A stretch of 5,509 bases of DNA from positions 1 through 5,509 of the forward strand of contig CANDYO010000135.1 of assembly GCA_947424995.1 (NCBI GenBank), in the 5' to 3' direction. This document shows positions 5,439 to 5,509 of the stretch, piece by piece. Each line of letters begins with the position of its first letter. Position 1 is the first letter of the stretch. The notes under the pieces are model-generated. The model had not been told where the DNA came from, searched no databases, and was given only the letters and a program-made list of their open reading frames with translations. Source of the DNA: Rickettsiales bacterium. GTDB taxonomy: Bacteria; Pseudomonadota; Alphaproteobacteria; Rickettsiales; CANDYO01. A program made the position numbers and the translations under genes.

Positions 5439-5509
5439 ATGCTTTCTTATAATCTATCTCAACAAATTTTACTAAAATTAAGGCAAATTAGTAGTAGCTT
5501 TGCAGAAAA
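5439..5509 (+). CDS. Start of an unidentified gene, cut by the window edge
   Basis: ATG 5439 opens a frame that remains open for 23 codons to the end (MLSYNLSQQILLKLRQ, then ISSSFAE). It is placed directly behind the strong promoter and repeated-box operator, which is the main reason to believe it. The visible residues suggest an amphipathic helix and are too few to assign a family. No clear ribosome binding site is seen. An earlier ATG at 5425 gives only a short frame that stops at once. By context it may be the first gene of another toxin-antitoxin or regulatory operon (inference). Confidence 0.5.
   Translation, partial: MLSYNLSQQILLKLRQISSSFAE

Overview
The window is AT-rich (roughly two thirds A+T by eye) and looks like an accessory or genomic-island segment of a proteobacterium. 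The mix of AbiE-type toxin-antitoxin genes, a Fic-MerR fusion protein, a small XRE regulator and decayed genes would suit a host-associated gammaproteobacterium such as a Legionella or Rickettsiella relative. That placement is inference; nothing in the window (no rRNA, tRNA or housekeeping gene) fixes the taxonomy.

Layout. 1-525 (minus): 5' part of an AbiEi-type antitoxin/regulator gene that leaves the window on the left. 526-831: intergenic region with a decayed C-terminal scrap of a tyrosine recombinase (602-743), then a strong promoter overlapped by an inverted repeat. 832-2494 (plus): a complete, overlapping abiEi-abiEii pair (winged-helix antitoxin plus nucleotidyltransferase toxin). 2495-2692: a regulatory region rich in CTAG and short palindromes, with a near-consensus promoter. 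2693-2983 (plus): small XRE-family HTH protein. 2984-3208: mostly non-coding, with a possible minus-strand gene relic. 3209-4183 (plus): Fic-domain protein with a C-terminal MerR-type HTH. 4184-4380: AT-rich convergent intergenic region with weak hairpins. 4381-5157 (minus): a second, different AbiE-like pair in which the DUF6088/AbiEi-like antitoxin is intact but the toxin is reduced to its N- and C-terminal ends. 5158-5438: divergent regulatory region with an ATGCAT palindrome for the leftward gene and, for the rightward gene, a TTGACA/TATATT promoter overlapped by repeated ATTGAGCTAT boxes. 5439 to the end (plus): start of an unidentified gene.

Taken together the window is a cluster of toxin-antitoxin and defence-type modules: three AbiE-type antitoxins from different subfamilies, one with a whole toxin, one with a gutted toxin and one whose partner would lie outside the window. 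With them sit a Fic protein and small DNA-binding regulators. The recombinase scrap and other relics suggest repeated gain and loss of mobile DNA. Each module seems to have its own promoter with a palindromic operator over or next to the -10 element, as expected of autoregulated toxin-antitoxin operons. The most notable features are the orphaned antitoxin with the deleted toxin and the repeated-box operator ahead of the unknown gene at the right edge.
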